A DNA stretch of 64,000 nt from Hamiltosporidium tvaerminnensis (GCA_022605425.2 JAKIMF020000004.1:307501-371500); one strand, 5' to 3'. Shown: positions 9,128 to 20,110, counted from the first letter of the stretch. Made by a program: numbers and translations. Notes: generated by a model from the letters alone, not told the origin.

Positions 9128-11239
9128 ATGATTAATATTTTTATATTGATAGTATTACTGGCTGTATGTATTATAACCGGGGCATTGTTTTACGCATCAA
9201 ATGAACAAACAAAACTGCTACTATTTATACCTTTTAATATATCTGTTGCTGGTTTATCAACACTTATATTAGAAATGACAAAAAAGACTAAATTGACAAT
9301 ATTTCTGAAGACTCTTTTACGGTTGACTAAATTGGTAGTTATATGGAATTTTATATTGACACTTAATAAATTGATAAATATAGAGTCTCTGTTTACGTGG
9401 TTGTGTTTTGGTGTGTTTTATATTGTAACTGATCTTGTTCGTGCGTATATATATGAATATGTTGAAAAATGTTTTTTTGATAAAATATTTGATGGTACGA
9501 TGAAAGAGATATTCCAAGTAGAACGGTATTTTTTATATTCTGATGGTGTTCTATCTAGAAAACGCTTGGAAGATTATAAAGATGATGTAGATCTTTTTAT
9601 TAAAAGAGATGTAAGGAAATTTACAAATTTGAAAAAGTTGTTTATAATGTGGTCTGGGCAATTGCATTATAGTGTCTATGGCGATGGTGGCGATGTGAAC
9701 AACTATAATGAAGTAAATGAATTGTTTAATGAATGTACGACCAACGAATCTCTTGATGAATCATTAAATAGCAGTGAAAATTATAATCTGGCACAAGAAA
9801 TATTTGAAGAAACAGCGTATGAAACCGTTGGACAAGCAGTTATAGATGAGGGAAACCAAAATCAGGGAGAAGAAACAGCGAATGAAACTGTTGGCAAATC
9901 AGTTATAGATGAGGGGAAACAAAATCAGGGGGACGAAGCATTTGAAGAACCAGTAAATGAAGCGGTTGTCGAATCAGCTTTAGATGAGGGGAAACAAAAT
10001 CAGACTGAAGAATCATTTGAAGAAACAGCAAATAAAGCTGTTGTTGAGCCAATAATAAACGCGGAAGACAAAAATCAAAATGAAACTGAAAATTCTAGAA
10101 AAAGAGATAGATGTAATGGTAATGGTTCTTTATCTGAAAAGATTTCTTCAGATACAAACGATTCAAATTATTTGTCCGATACAGGTCTTGATTATTTAAA
10201 ATGCGATGGATATGAAAATTTTGTTTTTCCACTTAGAAGTGAATTAAAAGGAAAAAAAAATAGGTGCCAAAATAAATATTATAAAAAACGAGATGCAAAC
10301 AAAATTGATACACGAGCTAGTATCTATGCACCAATAATTGAAGACTCTATAGAAAGTAAAGATAAAGAATCAAAGGAAGACCCATTTAAAAATTTATTTA
10401 TCAGTATTGAAAGTTTAGCTACTAATTTTGAATATTCAATAGCTAAAAAGATATTTAATTTAATTTCATTCAACAGTACAAATAAAATTGATTATGAATC
10501 TTTTAAAATTCATATGGGACAGATAGAAAATGAAAGATTTAATCTTTATAATTCACTTAAAGATTTTGATAAACTACATCTAAAATTTTATCTGACACTA
10601 TTTTTCTTTCATACAATGATTTTTTGTACAGTTCTGGCTATTTATAATGAAATAAGATTTTCTTTGCTGACACTTTCTATTCCTATTTTTCTTTTCTGTT
10701 TATTTCCTTCTATCAAAAGAATTTGTGAGTCTTTCTTTTTTATAGTTTTTACACATCCGTACGATAGTGGAGATAAAGTTAATTTTGGAGATGAAAACAT
10801 GATTGTTCGAAAAATCAACTTATTGTCTACTACATTTGAAAAATGGAATGGAGAGAAAGTATATGTATCAAATCAAGTTATAAATAAATTTACTGTGCGA
10901 AATATTCGAAGATCTAAACCGCAATTCTGGAATCTACAATTGGGTATATCGATTAATACTGATCCGAATAAGATCGATATTTTAAGAGAAAGATTAGAAG
11001 AATATTGTAAGATGAATCAGGCATTTAATTCTGCAACAGTTAATTGCGACAGTATTGAAAATGTAAATATGCTGATTTTAAGAATAATTATAAAACATAC
11101 ATCTAATTTTCAAAATGGATATTTTATGTGGACAAATCATACAAATTTTATGTACAAACTTAAGAGTATATTAGAAGAACTTGATGTTCATTATATTGAA
11201 GTTACCAAAAGCGTGGATCTTTTTCAAAACAAAAGTTAG
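9128..11239 (+). CDS. MscS-family mechanosensitive ion channel, fungal type, with acidic repeat insert (paralogue 1)
   Basis: This is a membrane channel probably opening on membrane tension, relevant to turgor and germination in spores. The product is 703 residues. Hydrophobic helices fill residues 1-115. A charged insert holds about four ~28-residue acidic repeats (EE..ETV..AVIDEGKQNQ, nucleotides ~9790-10085). Another helix pair lies near 485-545. The MscS beta domain follows, with FTHPYDSGDKVNFGDENMIV, a linker containing FEKWNGEKVYVSNQ, then FTVRNIRRSK. The HPYD-GD-V pattern belongs to eukaryotic (fungal/plant) MscS-like proteins. A paralogue lies at 46194. ATG 9128 is chosen because of the CCCC 20 bases before it and the hydrophobic start. 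Channel identity is solid; location in plasma membrane or ER is unknown. Confidence 0.88.
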   Translation: MINIFILIVLLAVCIITGALFYASNEQTKLLLFIPFNISVAGLSTLILEMTKKTKLTIFLKTLLRLTKLVVIWNFILTLNKLINIESLFTWLCFGVFYIVTDLVRAYIYEYVEKCFFDKIFDGTMKEIFQVERYFLYSDGVLSRKRLEDYKDDVDLFIKRDVRKFTNLKKLFIMWSGQLHYSVYGDGGDVNNYNEVNELFNECTTNESLDESLNSSENYNLAQEIFEETAYETVGQAVIDEGNQNQGEETANETVGKSVIDEGKQNQGDEAFEEPVNEAVVESALDEGKQNQTEESFEETANKAVVEPIINAEDKNQNETENSRKRDRCNGNGSLSEKISSDTNDSNYLSDTGLDYLKCDGYENFVFPLRSELKGKKNRCQNKYYKKRDANKIDTRASIYAPIIEDSIESKDKESKEDPFKNLFISIESLATNFEYSIAKKIFNLISFNSTNKIDYESFKIHMGQIENERFNLYNSLKDFDKLHLKFYLTLFFFHTMIFCTVLAIYNEIRFSLLTLSIPIFLFCLFPSIKRICESFFFIVFTHPYDSGDKVNFGDENMIVRKINLLSTTFEKWNGEKVYVSNQVINKFTVRNIRRSKPQFWNLQLGISINTDPNKIDILRERLEEYCKMNQAFNSATVNCDSIENVNMLILRIIIKHTSNFQNGYFMWTNHTNFMYKLKSILEELDVHYIEVTKSVDLFQNKS
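9790..10085 (+). repeat. In-frame acidic repeat array within MscS channel 1
   Basis: About four degenerate units of 75-90 bp share GATGAGGGRAAMCAAAATCAG and GAAGAAACAGCGAATGAA cores and keep the frame. The array is absent from the paralogue at 46194. Confidence 0.75.
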
Positions 11240-11359
11240 GCTTTAATACATTTATGATAAATTAAATAACTGCAAATATTTTTATTAGTTTAAATTTTTT
11301 TACATAAATATATTTTAAAAAAATTGGTTTTAATTTAATTCATAGTAAATTTCTGTTTT

Positions 11360-12080
11360 TTGATGTTATAGCAGAAAGATTACCACAGTAATTAAAACTA
11401 TCTGCTTGGCAATCGGTAATAATATTGGTCAAAATTATTATATAGATTTGAGTGGAATGAAAAATACAGTACTTCTTGTTTTGTTCCATGATTATTTGAT
11501 TTATGAGGAGAGGTCTAAAAAGAGTGGAATTTTCTCTACAAACTTAATTTTTAGTTTTTTTTTAATTAACTTAAAACCAATGGTTTGAATCTGTACAAAT
11601 TTCTTTGTAAAACCTCCAAAACATAGCCATGCTAACTTAAGGTAAATACTTAGGACCCGTATGATAAAAAATATAACCTTGAAAATACATGAACAGTAAT
11701 TAGTAGATTTTCTCGTTGATATAACATTATAACTTCTGATAGGCCAGATTTTAGTCTTCGGGATAATTCTTAGTTGCAAATATATTTGGTTTGGAAAATG
11801 TAAAGTAAATGAGAAGGCTGAGTTCTTGTAAGAGGCCAGGGTGGCTTTCGAATTGCAATAACACTCTAAGAAACGCTGATATATAAAAATCAGGCAACTC
11901 TCTTCACATTATAACATAATTTTACACACTCTTTCAATCAAAAGCTTTTATATATAAGATTTTAAGGAATGCCTATGGAATATTGTTTGATTAATTATAT
12001 ATATTTAATGTATAACAGATTAGGAATATGAAACAATATAATTTATACCAGTTTTTAATAAAAGATTTGATATTTAATTT
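11360..12080 (+). repeat. 0.7-kb interspersed repeat, copy A (degenerate)
   Basis: It aligns along its length with the better copies at 23745 and 54474. Shared stretches include TCTGCTTGGCAATC, TTGTTCCATG, ATGAGGAGAGGTCTAA and ATAACATTATAAC. The 3' end near TTTTAATAAAAG resembles the other copies. The small ORFs inside (for example 11406-11588) have no counterpart in other copies and are not genes. Confidence 0.65.
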
Positions 12081-12351
12081 TAACAAATATTGAATCTAAT
12101 AAAATAAAAAGTGTGACAAAAAATTGTTTAATCCAAAATTTTGAATTAAAAATATTTTTTATTTCCGAGACACTTTGATCAAATACCATTTAAATTTTAT
12201 GACATAAAATCTTTATTGAAACTTTAAAAAATATCAAAAAACCAATTCAAAAACTATTTTTTCTTTTTTCTTATAAAACATCTGTGAAAAAATATGAACG
12301 CAAGATAAAATTTTTAAAACTAAAAAAATATTTCTTGATTTTTTAGATTAA

Positions 12352-12354
12352 CCC
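12352..12354 (+). promoter_or_regulatory. CCC start-proximal motif of the dynamin gene
   Basis: AACCCTCTTTATATG places CCC seven bases before the ATG at 12362. Confidence 0.5.
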
Positions 12355-12361
12355 TCTTTAT

Positions 12362-14254
12362 ATGAGAAAACAAGTAAAGAATATTTTAAAGTTACAGATG
12401 CTTCAAGAAATATTTAACAAAAACTTAAATATGACTTTAAAACTTCCACAAATAGCTGTAATAGGATCACAAAGTAGTGGAAAGAGTAGTGTATTAGACC
12501 AAATAATACAAAAAGATTTTCTTCCGAGAGGTACAGGTTTTATTACAAAATGTCCTATAATTATAAATATGCGTTATTGTAATTCAAATGTAGAATATGC
12601 CGAATTCTCACATATTTTAGATAAAAAATTTACAGATTTTATTTTGGTTAAAAATGAAATTCTTAATAGAATGATGGTTTTAACCAAAAAAGCATTCATA
12701 GTTTCTAAAGAACCAATAATTATAAACTATTATTCAAAAAATACTTTTGATTTGACTCTTGTTGATCTTCCTGGTTTGATAAAAGTTCCTTTGGATGGCC
12801 AGCCATCTGACATTGAAAAACAAGTCAAAGAAATTATTTTTGAGTATACAAAAGATGAATCTTCTTTACTTCTTTGTATTATTTGTGCAAATATGGATTT
12901 AGCAAATAGTGAATCATTAAATATTTGTAAAAAAATTGATCCCGAAGGAAAAAGAACTTTAGGTGTTCTTACAAAGATTGATTTAATGGATTTGGAAACA
13001 GACTGTACAGCTATTTTAAAAAATAAAAATAATACACTTTTACATGGGTATATTGGTGTTATAAATAGGGGGCAAAGTGACCTGAATAGTTCATTAACTT
13101 TGGTAGAAGCGAAAAAAAAAGAAAATGATTTCTTTAAAAATCATACAAAATATAAATGTTTTTATCCAAAGATTGGTTCAAAATTTTTGATAGCAAAATT
13201 AAATGAAATATTTCATACACTTTTAGTGGATAAAATACCTAAACTTAGAAAAATAATTGAGGATAAAATAAAAGATTTAGAAAGGGAATTAGACGAATTA
13301 GGGGAAAACGTGGATATAAATAATGATATGGTATTTACATCTGTATTACAATATTGTAAAATAGTAGAAGCATCTTTAAAAAACGAAGAGTATATTTCTG
13401 ATAAGAAATTTATGTTTTTTTCTAAAAACGAAGATGTTTTTGTTGTTCTGATCAAAAGTATATTTGAAAAACTAAAAAAAATGGAATTCGTGTTTTCTGG
13501 TAATTTAAAAGAAATAATTGATAATTCAAATACATTTTTTATTGATGAAAGTGTTTTTAAACATATTTTGAAGAATAGATTTAAGGAATTTAATGATGAA
13601 ATTAAAAAAAGTTGTAGTGAGATATTTAATATTGCAATTAGTAAAATAAATAGTGTTGAAAATTATAGATTCGTGAATTTAGCTATTGAATTCAATAAAA
13701 TAACTTCTGATTTTCTGAATCTTCAGTATTTGAGATTGATGGAAACAATTCAAAATTATTCAGAAATTCAAATGTCTTATTTCAATTATAATCATCCAGA
13801 TTTTTCGAAAGTTGCTATTTTTTCAAATGTTATTCAAAAAATTGTTAGAAAGAAGAAAAATACGGCGCTTTCATTGAAATTTGACCCTTGGAATTCATTA
13901 TTTGGATCTAAAAATGCAGAAAATATTTCAAACGAAAATATTTATTGCGATGAAAGTTTTGAATACGAATTGGTATCAAAAGCAACAGATTCATATTTTA
14001 CAATCATTAAAAAATCAATGATAGATTTTTCAATCAAATCATGCTACTTTTATTTTGTAGAATCGGTAATTACAAAATTGTATGCTGAAATTTGTAAAAA
14101 GATTGATTTATTAGAGAAAAATATTTTTATAGAATCTATAGATGTGATAAATAGAAGGAAACAAATTAAAAACGAACTTACCCACCTTAAAAAAGCATAT
14201 TTAGTCTTTGATAAAGATTTAAAGTCTGAAAGCGAAAGTTTTTGTTCAGAATGA
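12362..14254 (+). CDS. Dynamin-family GTPase (Vps1/Dnm1-like)
   Basis: This is a large self-assembling GTPase that constricts membranes during vesicle scission or organelle division. Of 630 residues the first ~300 form the GTPase domain. P-loop GSQSSGKSS lies at 35-43, the switch threonine in ITKCP near 62, DLPGL at 135-139 followed by the dynamin-typical KVPLDGQPSDIEKQVKEII, and TKID at 204-207. The rest is a helical stalk (middle domain plus GTPase effector domain) ending in a helix-rich tail. There is no PH or proline-rich domain, so it is Vps1/Dnm1-like, and shorter than yeast Vps1 (704). Microsporidia have remnant mitosomes and an unusual Golgi, so the target membrane cannot be named. 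CCC before the start supports the ATG. The frame is intact and all G motifs are present. Confidence 0.95.
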   Translation: MRKQVKNILKLQMLQEIFNKNLNMTLKLPQIAVIGSQSSGKSSVLDQIIQKDFLPRGTGFITKCPIIINMRYCNSNVEYAEFSHILDKKFTDFILVKNEILNRMMVLTKKAFIVSKEPIIINYYSKNTFDLTLVDLPGLIKVPLDGQPSDIEKQVKEIIFEYTKDESSLLLCIICANMDLANSESLNICKKIDPEGKRTLGVLTKIDLMDLETDCTAILKNKNNTLLHGYIGVINRGQSDLNSSLTLVEAKKKENDFFKNHTKYKCFYPKIGSKFLIAKLNEIFHTLLVDKIPKLRKIIEDKIKDLERELDELGENVDINNDMVFTSVLQYCKIVEASLKNEEYISDKKFMFFSKNEDVFVVLIKSIFEKLKKMEFVFSGNLKEIIDNSNTFFIDESVFKHILKNRFKEFNDEIKKSCSEIFNIAISKINSVENYRFVNLAIEFNKITSDFLNLQYLRLMETIQNYSEIQMSYFNYNHPDFSKVAIFSNVIQKIVRKKKNTALSLKFDPWNSLFGSKNAENISNENIYCDESFEYELVSKATDSYFTIIKKSMIDFSIKSCYFYFVESVITKLYAEICKKIDLLEKNIFIESIDVINRRKQIKNELTHLKKAYLVFDKDLKSESESFCSE

Positions 14255-14561
14255 ACTATTATTGCTATTTATAGGTTTTTATCTTTGCATATTATTTATA
14301 GTACGAAGAAGCATTGATTTTAATGATAGAAATGCAATGATGATTGTTTTTATGTAATTAAATCATTGTTATTATAAATTCATATTTTGTCGCGTTTTCC
14401 ATTTCGATTTTTCCACTATAAATCATTATATTTCTTTAAATTTAAGATAATATCAAAGGCTTGAATTCAAATTTATTTTCAATTAAAATTAACACAGTTA
14501 TCGATTCGTCAAATTTGGTAATCGTAACGGGTTTTATTATCAGTCTGTTTTATATTGTAAA

Positions 14562-15530
14562 GATTTTTCTTTGAAATATACCACACCTTATTACGCAAGA
14601 ACCCCTGGCTTTATATCGTTTTAATGGCATTAACACAATTCTAGGTTTAACACAGATAACTATTCTCCAATACTTCATCTATATTCTCTACCAGATCTTC
14701 ATACCAAAGTATTTAGTCTAAATCGGTTGTAGAACTAATTTTATAGGCGTGAAGTTGATCGATTCTCATGTAAACCCATTAGGTGATGTCTAATCGCAGG
14801 TCAAAACTCACTTTAAACTTTCCCAAACTAGCAGATTTCCACATACTTCACACTCTCCGAATCTAATAAACTTTTTGATAAAATATATATCGAGGAAACA
14901 CATGAGGTTAACTTAGACGTCAATGTCATACCAACAGTTATAACTAGCATGCTACTCTGCGTTTCCGGCTCTTAGGAGTTTATTTTTGTATCACCACGCG
15001 CTATCTTCCCGCTATTCCGGGGCATAATTGGCTTGAAGCATTCTCTGCTTGTCGTTAGAAGCGACTAGAAGGGACTGATTCTCCATGCTGGGATTGTGAG
15101 TAGGGCTAACAACTCATCTTTTAAAACCACCTTGTTACGAAACCCGAAAAAGTAAACAAACCAACCGGAAAAGGACAAGTGGGCGGTATTAATAAGAGAG
15201 GCTAAGGCTTGTACAGAGAGGTGGTGCCAAAGATTAATTAATTAATCCCCGGGCGTAAGTTTTCAAATTCGAGTAAACAAAACAGGCTTCTTCTGTTGAA
15301 TAGAAAATACCTACAAGTTGAATCGCGGTTCAAAAATAAATACATAAAAAATTACAAAATAGATTCGTAGAAATTTTTACGCTATTTTATAGACTTTCTT
15401 CTTCTTTTAAAAATTTTCTAGAAAGCAAGCGAAATTTTGATATATTATTCTTACCAAAAATTCAAAAAATGCCTTCCATGCCTATTTCACATACTAATTG
15501 CAAATAAAATGGTTTTTTATGCATTTATAC
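14562..15530 (-). repeat. 0.7-kb interspersed repeat, copy B, split by a SINE-like insertion
   Basis: Read on the minus strand it matches the 0.7-kb family from its 3' end (near 14562) to its 5' end (near 15530). It is interrupted at 15009-15248 by the SINE-like element. Shared landmarks on the plus strand include CATTAACAC..TCTAGGTTTAACA, AATAAACTTTTTGATAAAAT, GTCATACCAACAG and CAAAAATTCAAAAAATG. Confidence 0.7.
15009..15248 (+). mobile_element. SINE-like element, copy 2, nested in a 0.7-kb repeat
   Basis: It aligns with copy 1 (TTCTCTGCTTG, GTTAGAAGCGACTAGAAGGGAC, ACCTTGTTACGAAACCC) and ends in ATTAATTAATTAAT. The host repeat resumes after it with GCGTAAGTTTTC. The left flank ends in the diverged equivalent GCGCTATCTTCC, so about a dozen bases look duplicated. 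That is the footprint expected of target-primed insertion. Confidence 0.75.
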
Positions 15531-16184
15531 TACTTTAAATTCCTCGGATGAAATATTTTAGGCGAAATAATATTTCTAGAATTATTTAGTTTAATAGCAA
15601 ATTAATGCACCTAAGATTATTCTATCGAATAAAAGAACTAAACTTTTATAAAACAAATGAATTAGCAAAACTTATATAATTTTACAGTATAGACTTTTTT
15701 AAGTTTTAAATTATCTAAATTAAATACAAATTTTATAGCAAATTTCATTAAATGTAATTCAATTTGGAAGTAAAAATATAAATTTCGACAAATTTATTTG
15801 TTTTTATAAACTAAAATTGTCTATTTAAAATATTTCATTTGTTTTTTTGTTTAGATACTCATGTTGCTAGTAATATTGCTGATTATACTCTTATTTTATA
15901 TGTTACATTTATGATGGTCTAATTGTCATTTGGAAGATAAAGAATTCAATTATTAAAACGAAGTTTCTTTTACACTTATTTATACATTTAATTTTATTTT
16001 AGTATCGTTATATACCAAGCTTTTACTTCTTAAAGAACGGAAAAAACAATTATAATTGTGTATTCTTATGTTTTTTTGGGATTTATTATATGTTCTTGGA
16101 AGTAAATATTTTTAAACAATCGTAGTAATTCTATTTCTTTTTTCTTTCTAAAAACCATTCGATAATAATTCGGTAAAAAAAATA
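15531..16184. other. AT-rich intergenic stretch
   Basis: This lies between two 0.7-kb repeats. I see no coding or repeat signal. Confidence 0.45.
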
Positions 16185-16940
16185 TATTTTTGAATATTCC
16201 CTGTAAAACTTTATTTAAAAGTATCACAGCTTTTTAAAAACAGCAGCAGGTGTTATATTTGTCTTCAGGACATTAACGTAGTCCTAAGTTTAACATAAAT
16301 AACTGCTAATCTAACTATTTATCAGTACTCCTTGTGATACCTACGTCAAAAAACCTTTCATCTACCAGGTGTGTAGAACCTAATTAATAGGCGAAGTAGT
16401 TGCCCGGACTTCGTTAATGTCTGTTGCATAGAGTGTGACAGAAAGCCGAAGCCCCCGGGGATACCCTAAGACTATACAGCATTACTGAAACTAAACACTT
16501 TACGAACCTAATAAACTTCTAGCTAAGATAAATTTCAGAGACTTACACAAGGCCTACTTAGACAGTGCAATATCATAGCAACAGGTATAACTTTCCATCT
16601 AGCTCTTCCCGGCTTTAAATCGGTTTAATTTTTATATCTAACAAGCACTAAGTCTTCTAACCAGAGTGAGTAAAGCTAAGCTCCAATGCTTTTACATGGC
16701 AATTATCAACTAGTTCAGCTGCGGTTTGCAATCTGGTTACATAAAAAACTACAAATAAATTCGTAGAAAAAGTTTAGTTATTTCGCAGACCTCTTCTCCT
16801 CATAACTACTAAATGGAATAACCGAAGATGTAGCGTGGTTTTATTCCCACCAAAAATCCAAACAATGGTTTAGAACGCCAGTTTCACACACTCATTGCCA
16901 AACAGATAGTTTTTTTGTGGTTATCCTCTCTTCACATATA
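16185..16940 (-). repeat. 0.7-kb interspersed repeat, copy C
   Basis: On the minus strand it starts near 16940 (AAGAGAGGATAACCACA) and ends near 16200 (TGATACTTTTAAATAAAG). It is clearly alignable with copies D and G along its full length. No open frame is conserved. Confidence 0.8.
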
Positions 16941-17300
16941 CAAAGAAAAACTGGTATTTGCAAAAATAATATAAGAATTTAAAAATTTTGACTTTTCTGC
17001 AAAAAAACAGAAAATAATTTAAAAAAATTAAAAAAAATGTAAAAAGATCATAGAAGAATTTAAAATTATGACTCGTTTTTAAAAAAATAAAAGAATAATT
17101 TAAACAAATTAAAAAGGAAGTAAAAAAATTCTACCATATGTATAAATAAAAGTGGTAAACATTAATATCTTAATTACTATTTTGTTTATGATTAGATTGA
17201 TATTTTTTTAATAAATTTATATTTTAGAATATAATAATATTTTATTGTTGTTTAAAAGGATTTAATTTTTGAATATTTTTATATTTAAAACATTATTGTT

Positions 17301-17303
17301 GGG
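17301..17303 (+). promoter_or_regulatory. GGG start-proximal motif of the HECT ligase gene
   Basis: TTGTTGGGTTTAAAAATATA places GGG 21 bases before the ATG at 17325. Confidence 0.4.
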
Positions 17304-17324
17304 TTTAAAAATATAAATTTATAA

Positions 17325-19145
17325 ATGGGCATAAACAAAGAAGGAATGTTTTTAATATTGGAAAAAACTAAATTGAAGAAAGATGGTTGGTTTTCATTTT
17401 TATTTAATTACAAATTTCAAATGATAATTAATCATTCAAATAAAATAGAATCTATACCTTTGAAAGCGAAGGAGGCTCATATAGGCTATATTATAAAGAC
17501 ATCTGAGAATAAACTAAAAATTACGATTAAAATGGAAAACAAAATATCAGAGACATATGATGTAAATGTCACGGATGGTCATATTATTTTGAATATAAAA
17601 AATGAGTATTTTTATGGGACAATTCATTTTTTTGGAACGAAAAAATCTATTTTTAGTGAGCTTGAAAACCAAATGAATTTGGCTTCAAATAACATAAATG
17701 ATCCTTTTGTTGAACAGAAAACGATGAAAACTGATAGAATTTATTCTTTACAGCTTTATAATGGAAAGGTTTATTTTGTTGATTCTTTAAATTATAAAAC
17801 ATTTTGGTCATTTACAAATGAATTTGTGGATACTACATTACCACCGGGTTGGGAAAAGAAATTTATGAAAAAAGGAAGAGCTTACTATATCAATCACAAC
17901 AATAGAACAACTTCATGGGTACATCCGGTATCAGAACAGGCAATTACAAAAATTGAGAATAAATTACATCGATACTATTTTGCAACAAGAAAAACCGATA
18001 TGTTTTTTTCGTTGAATATTTACAGACTTTTTATACGAGCCAAACGAGGATTTTTGATTCAATCAACTGCAAGTACTTTGGTAAATGCACGCATTGGTGA
18101 TTTAATGAAGAATATTTATATCGAATTTATTGATGAAATAGGTGAAGATTATGGTGCACTTTTGAAAGAATATTTTTATAAAACTAGTTTTGAAATAGCT
18201 CAAGATTTCAGAATGCAGGAAACAGAAGATATTTTTGATGTAAAACCTATGACTGAACAAAATTATAGAAATGATGCTTATATTGCACCAGTCGAAATAG
18301 AAAATCAAAGGAGGTTGTGTGTAGAATACGATGCTGATGATATTGACAGTCCTTTTTTTCAAGATTCGGAAAATAAAGGAATGAATTATTTAGATGATGC
18401 AACGTTTTTTACATTCGTAGGAATTTTTTTGGCACTTGCAATCGAACACGAACAAAATATTGGAATAAATTTTTCTTTGGCGTTTTATGAAAATTTTTTG
18501 CGAAAAAAATTTGAATTATCGCACGTACAGGACACACAGGTTCAGTCTTCATTGGCTTGGCTTTTAAAAAATGATTATGATTTATATGAAGATGTTGGTA
18601 GAGAAGACATCAATTCTTTAGGAAAAAATACAGCTGTTTGTAGAGAAAGAAAGGATTATATTCTTACCTTGGTTTATGAAAATTTATACGAATCTAAAGC
18701 TTTGGCTTATGAACATATCAGAAATGGATTTTATTACGTTGCTCCCCCTGATTTTGAGGATATTTTTAATTGTTATGATTTAGTTCATATTTTACATGGA
18801 AATGAATCTGTTACTTCTATTCTTATTAAACAAAATCTTGTTTTTATGAATTGTGATGAAAATACAAAAGAAATTGTTTTTCTTCTACAAATTTTAGATG
18901 AAAAAAACGAGGAATATCTAAGAAACTTCTTATGTTTTGTGACAGGATCTGGAACGATTCTTTTTAATGCGATAAAAACTGGGAAGTTTGCAATATATAT
19001 TGAACAATCAAAGGAAGAAGGATCGTTAGTTCGGGCATCTTCATGTATAAATAGACTTTATATTGGACAATACAATTCGAAAAAGGAATTTGAACAAATT
19101 TTGGATTTCTGTTTGTATAATACAGAAGGTTTTCATAAAGTTTAA
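17325..19145 (+). CDS. WW-HECT E3 ubiquitin ligase (NEDD4/Rsp5-like)
   Basis: The enzyme takes ubiquitin from an E2 onto its own cysteine and then onto substrates chosen by WW binding to PPxY-type motifs, typically membrane proteins and adaptors. The product is 606 residues; yeast Rsp5 is 809. The N-terminal ~130 residues are beta-rich and may be a remnant C2 domain. A canonical WW domain lies at ~171-201 (LPPGWEKKF...YYINHNNRTTSWVHP). Just before it, NGKVYFVDSLNYKTFW (~146-161) looks like a degenerate second WW. The HECT domain runs from ~235 to the end. The predicted catalytic cysteine is C574 in ASSCINRLYIGQY, where Ser replaces the usual Thr before Cys. The tail NTEGFHKV keeps the family's Phe four residues from the end. 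Rsp5 normally has three WW domains, so this is a stripped-down form. Confidence 0.94.
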   Translation: MGINKEGMFLILEKTKLKKDGWFSFLFNYKFQMIINHSNKIESIPLKAKEAHIGYIIKTSENKLKITIKMENKISETYDVNVTDGHIILNIKNEYFYGTIHFFGTKKSIFSELENQMNLASNNINDPFVEQKTMKTDRIYSLQLYNGKVYFVDSLNYKTFWSFTNEFVDTTLPPGWEKKFMKKGRAYYINHNNRTTSWVHPVSEQAITKIENKLHRYYFATRKTDMFFSLNIYRLFIRAKRGFLIQSTASTLVNARIGDLMKNIYIEFIDEIGEDYGALLKEYFYKTSFEIAQDFRMQETEDIFDVKPMTEQNYRNDAYIAPVEIENQRRLCVEYDADDIDSPFFQDSENKGMNYLDDATFFTFVGIFLALAIEHEQNIGINFSLAFYENFLRKKFELSHVQDTQVQSSLAWLLKNDYDLYEDVGREDINSLGKNTAVCRERKDYILTLVYENLYESKALAYEHIRNGFYYVAPPDFEDIFNCYDLVHILHGNESVTSILIKQNLVFMNCDENTKEIVFLLQILDEKNEEYLRNFLCFVTGSGTILFNAIKTGKFAIYIEQSKEEGSLVRASSCINRLYIGQYNSKKEFEQILDFCLYNTEGFHKV

Positions 19146-19257
19146 ACATGAAAATTATTTCTGTAGCAGAAAACAGAATTGTATCAATAAAATCAGATAA
19201 TTTTAATTTTTCTTATGCTATTTATTTTTAAAATTAATTTAAACTTTTTCATATCCC

Positions 19258-20110
19258 CATAGCTAATTTGGGAAAACGGTAGACAATTCAGTATCTCAAT
19301 GTGAGAAAATGTAAGAACTTGGCTATATAAGAAGATATAATAAAGTAATTAGGTGCCTACATTTATTCTTTCTGACTATATATGAATTTTATCTTACAAA
19401 ACGAATTAAGTATCCTCAGATTAAGAATTTCCTTAAATAAGTATGGGGAGTTAAATTTTAAACCAAAATCCGAAAAGATTCATAATTCGAATTACAGACT
19501 CCTTAGATAATTTCAGAAAGAGAAATAATATGGTAACTTTGGCGTAACAAAAAATTACTTATGAGCCTTGTAAATAAAATTCAAAACGATCGAACTCAAG
19601 ATATACAAACTTTTGTCTAATGATTTTCTGGTTGCTATGAATTCATTATTTAATGATTTATGCTACCCTGGGCTATAAAATAATTCAAAAAAACAACTTG
19701 CATACTAAACTTTCGCCTGCCTATAAAACAAGAATAAATTGAGTAGTATATAAAAACCAGTCAAAAATAATATTTTTATTACACAAAAAGAATCTAAACC
19801 ACGCAAAATGCTACATGATCAAGAAAATACCCTATAATGATGAAATACATAAATCTTAAACAGACGAAAAACAACAATATAATATACATCAATGTTTCTA
19901 GGAAAAAGAACCAAGAACTAAGCAAAAATTAATTAGCTCTTGAGTCGAGATACCACTACCGAATTCAAAGCATTGAGTCAAAAAATAGAAAAACAAATCA
20001 AATATAAATAAAAAGTGTAAACAGGTAAAAAGTTGTAAGATAAAACAAGAAAAATAAATTTGAAATAATAAATTTAAATAAATTATTTTTAAGATCAATT
20101 AACAAAAAAG
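19258..20110 (+). pseudogene. Decayed RLE-type LINE 3' end (divergent subfamily), relic 1
   Basis: It aligns with the 41989-45772 element from the zinc-knuckle coding region onward. Examples are CTCAATGTGAGAAAATG against the knuckle-coding DNA, TTAGGTGCCTAC, and ACTCCTTAGATAATTTCAGAAAG against the endonuclease region. Stops are dense. It shares a tail (TTAGCTCTTGAGTCGAGATA) with the relic at 21055, so the two form a subfamily older than the open copies. Confidence 0.6.

Noticed and set aside
11406-11779. Open stretches on both strands around 11406-11779.
   Set aside because: They lie inside a degenerate 0.7-kb repeat, are not conserved in other copies and have low-complexity translations.
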